This document shows positions 5,092 through 5,171 of a stretch of DNA of 5,171 nt, piece after piece. The position numbers were made by a program, and so were the translations under genes. The stretch's first letter is position 1; every line of letters begins with the position of its first letter. This stretch comes from Phycisphaerales bacterium (lineage in GTDB: Bacteria > Planctomycetota > Phycisphaerae > SM23-33). The DNA lies in contig PMBX01000043.1 of NCBI GenBank assembly GCA_003153915.1, forward strand, positions 7,595-12,765, given 5' to 3'. The notes under the pieces are model-generated. The model was not told where the DNA came from and did not search any database. It saw only the letters and a list, made by a program, of their open reading frames with translations.

Positions 5092-5171
5092 CCGCCGACA
5101 GCCCTCCCACCACAAGGCGGGCAAAAGGTCAAAACCGCCCGGCCGTAAGAGCACCAGATAGAATTAGGAAC

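Noticed and set aside
5008..5154. Minus-strand 48-codon GTG-start frame upstream of the membrane/zinc-ribbon gene
   Set aside because: Trp/Arg-rich product with no recognisable domain, no good ribosome binding site seen, and its end lies just before the candidate -10 box. Not enough to call a gene, though conservation could change this.
1..5171. tRNA or rRNA genes, CRISPR repeats, insertion sequences, attachment sites
   Set aside because: Read for on both strands. No regularly spaced direct repeats, transposase motifs, terminal inverted repeats with target duplications, or cloverleaf-like segments were seen.

Overview
The window is ordinary-looking, GC-rich bacterial chromosome. The best taxonomic clue is the UvrC fragment at the left edge. 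Its UVR motif runs almost straight into the nuclease domain, and it ends in an RFAQHYHHILRRK-type tail with no helix-hairpin-helix domain. I associate that shortened form with Planctomycetota, Phycisphaerae-like lineages in particular. This is from memory of the family, not a search, so treat the assignment as moderate. The signal-peptide protein with a GFSLRPPAG segment fits the same idea but is weaker evidence.

Layout, left to right: (1) 1-735, plus strand, C-terminal part of the excinuclease subunit UvrC, cut by the window edge. (2) 845-1597, plus strand, an integral-membrane methyltransferase of the isoprenylcysteine/phospholipid methyltransferase type. (3) 1598-1714, a short convergent gap with no clear terminator. 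(4) 1715-3037, minus strand, a major facilitator superfamily transporter. (5) 3038-3182, a divergent control region with two back-to-back promoters, each with a perfect TATAAT, and a 10-bp perfect inverted repeat at the predicted 5' end of the transporter mRNA. (6) 3183-3401, plus strand, a 72-residue signal-peptide protein whose stop codon overlaps (7) the start of a thioredoxin-reductase-type flavoprotein at 3398-4411. (8) 4412-4578, a convergent gap with overlapping inverted repeats. (9) 4579-4959, minus strand, a 126-residue two-helix membrane protein with a C-terminal four-cysteine zinc-ribbon-like tail. (10) 4960-5171, the upstream region of that gene, with a candidate promoter and two small dyads but no convincing gene.

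Functionally these look like independent housekeeping or envelope genes, not one system. UvrC makes the damage-flanking incisions in nucleotide excision repair. The methyltransferase probably acts on a lipid or other membrane substrate. The transporter's substrate is unknown. The reductase probably feeds electrons from NADPH to a thioredoxin encoded elsewhere. The only strong coupling is the ATGA overlap between the small secreted protein and the reductase. I found no mobile element, CRISPR array, tRNA, rRNA or defence system, and I do not think the window holds a new multi-gene system. The points worth a second look are the reduced UvrC, the short secreted ORF joined to the reductase, the divergent control region, and the uncharacterised membrane/zinc-ribbon protein.
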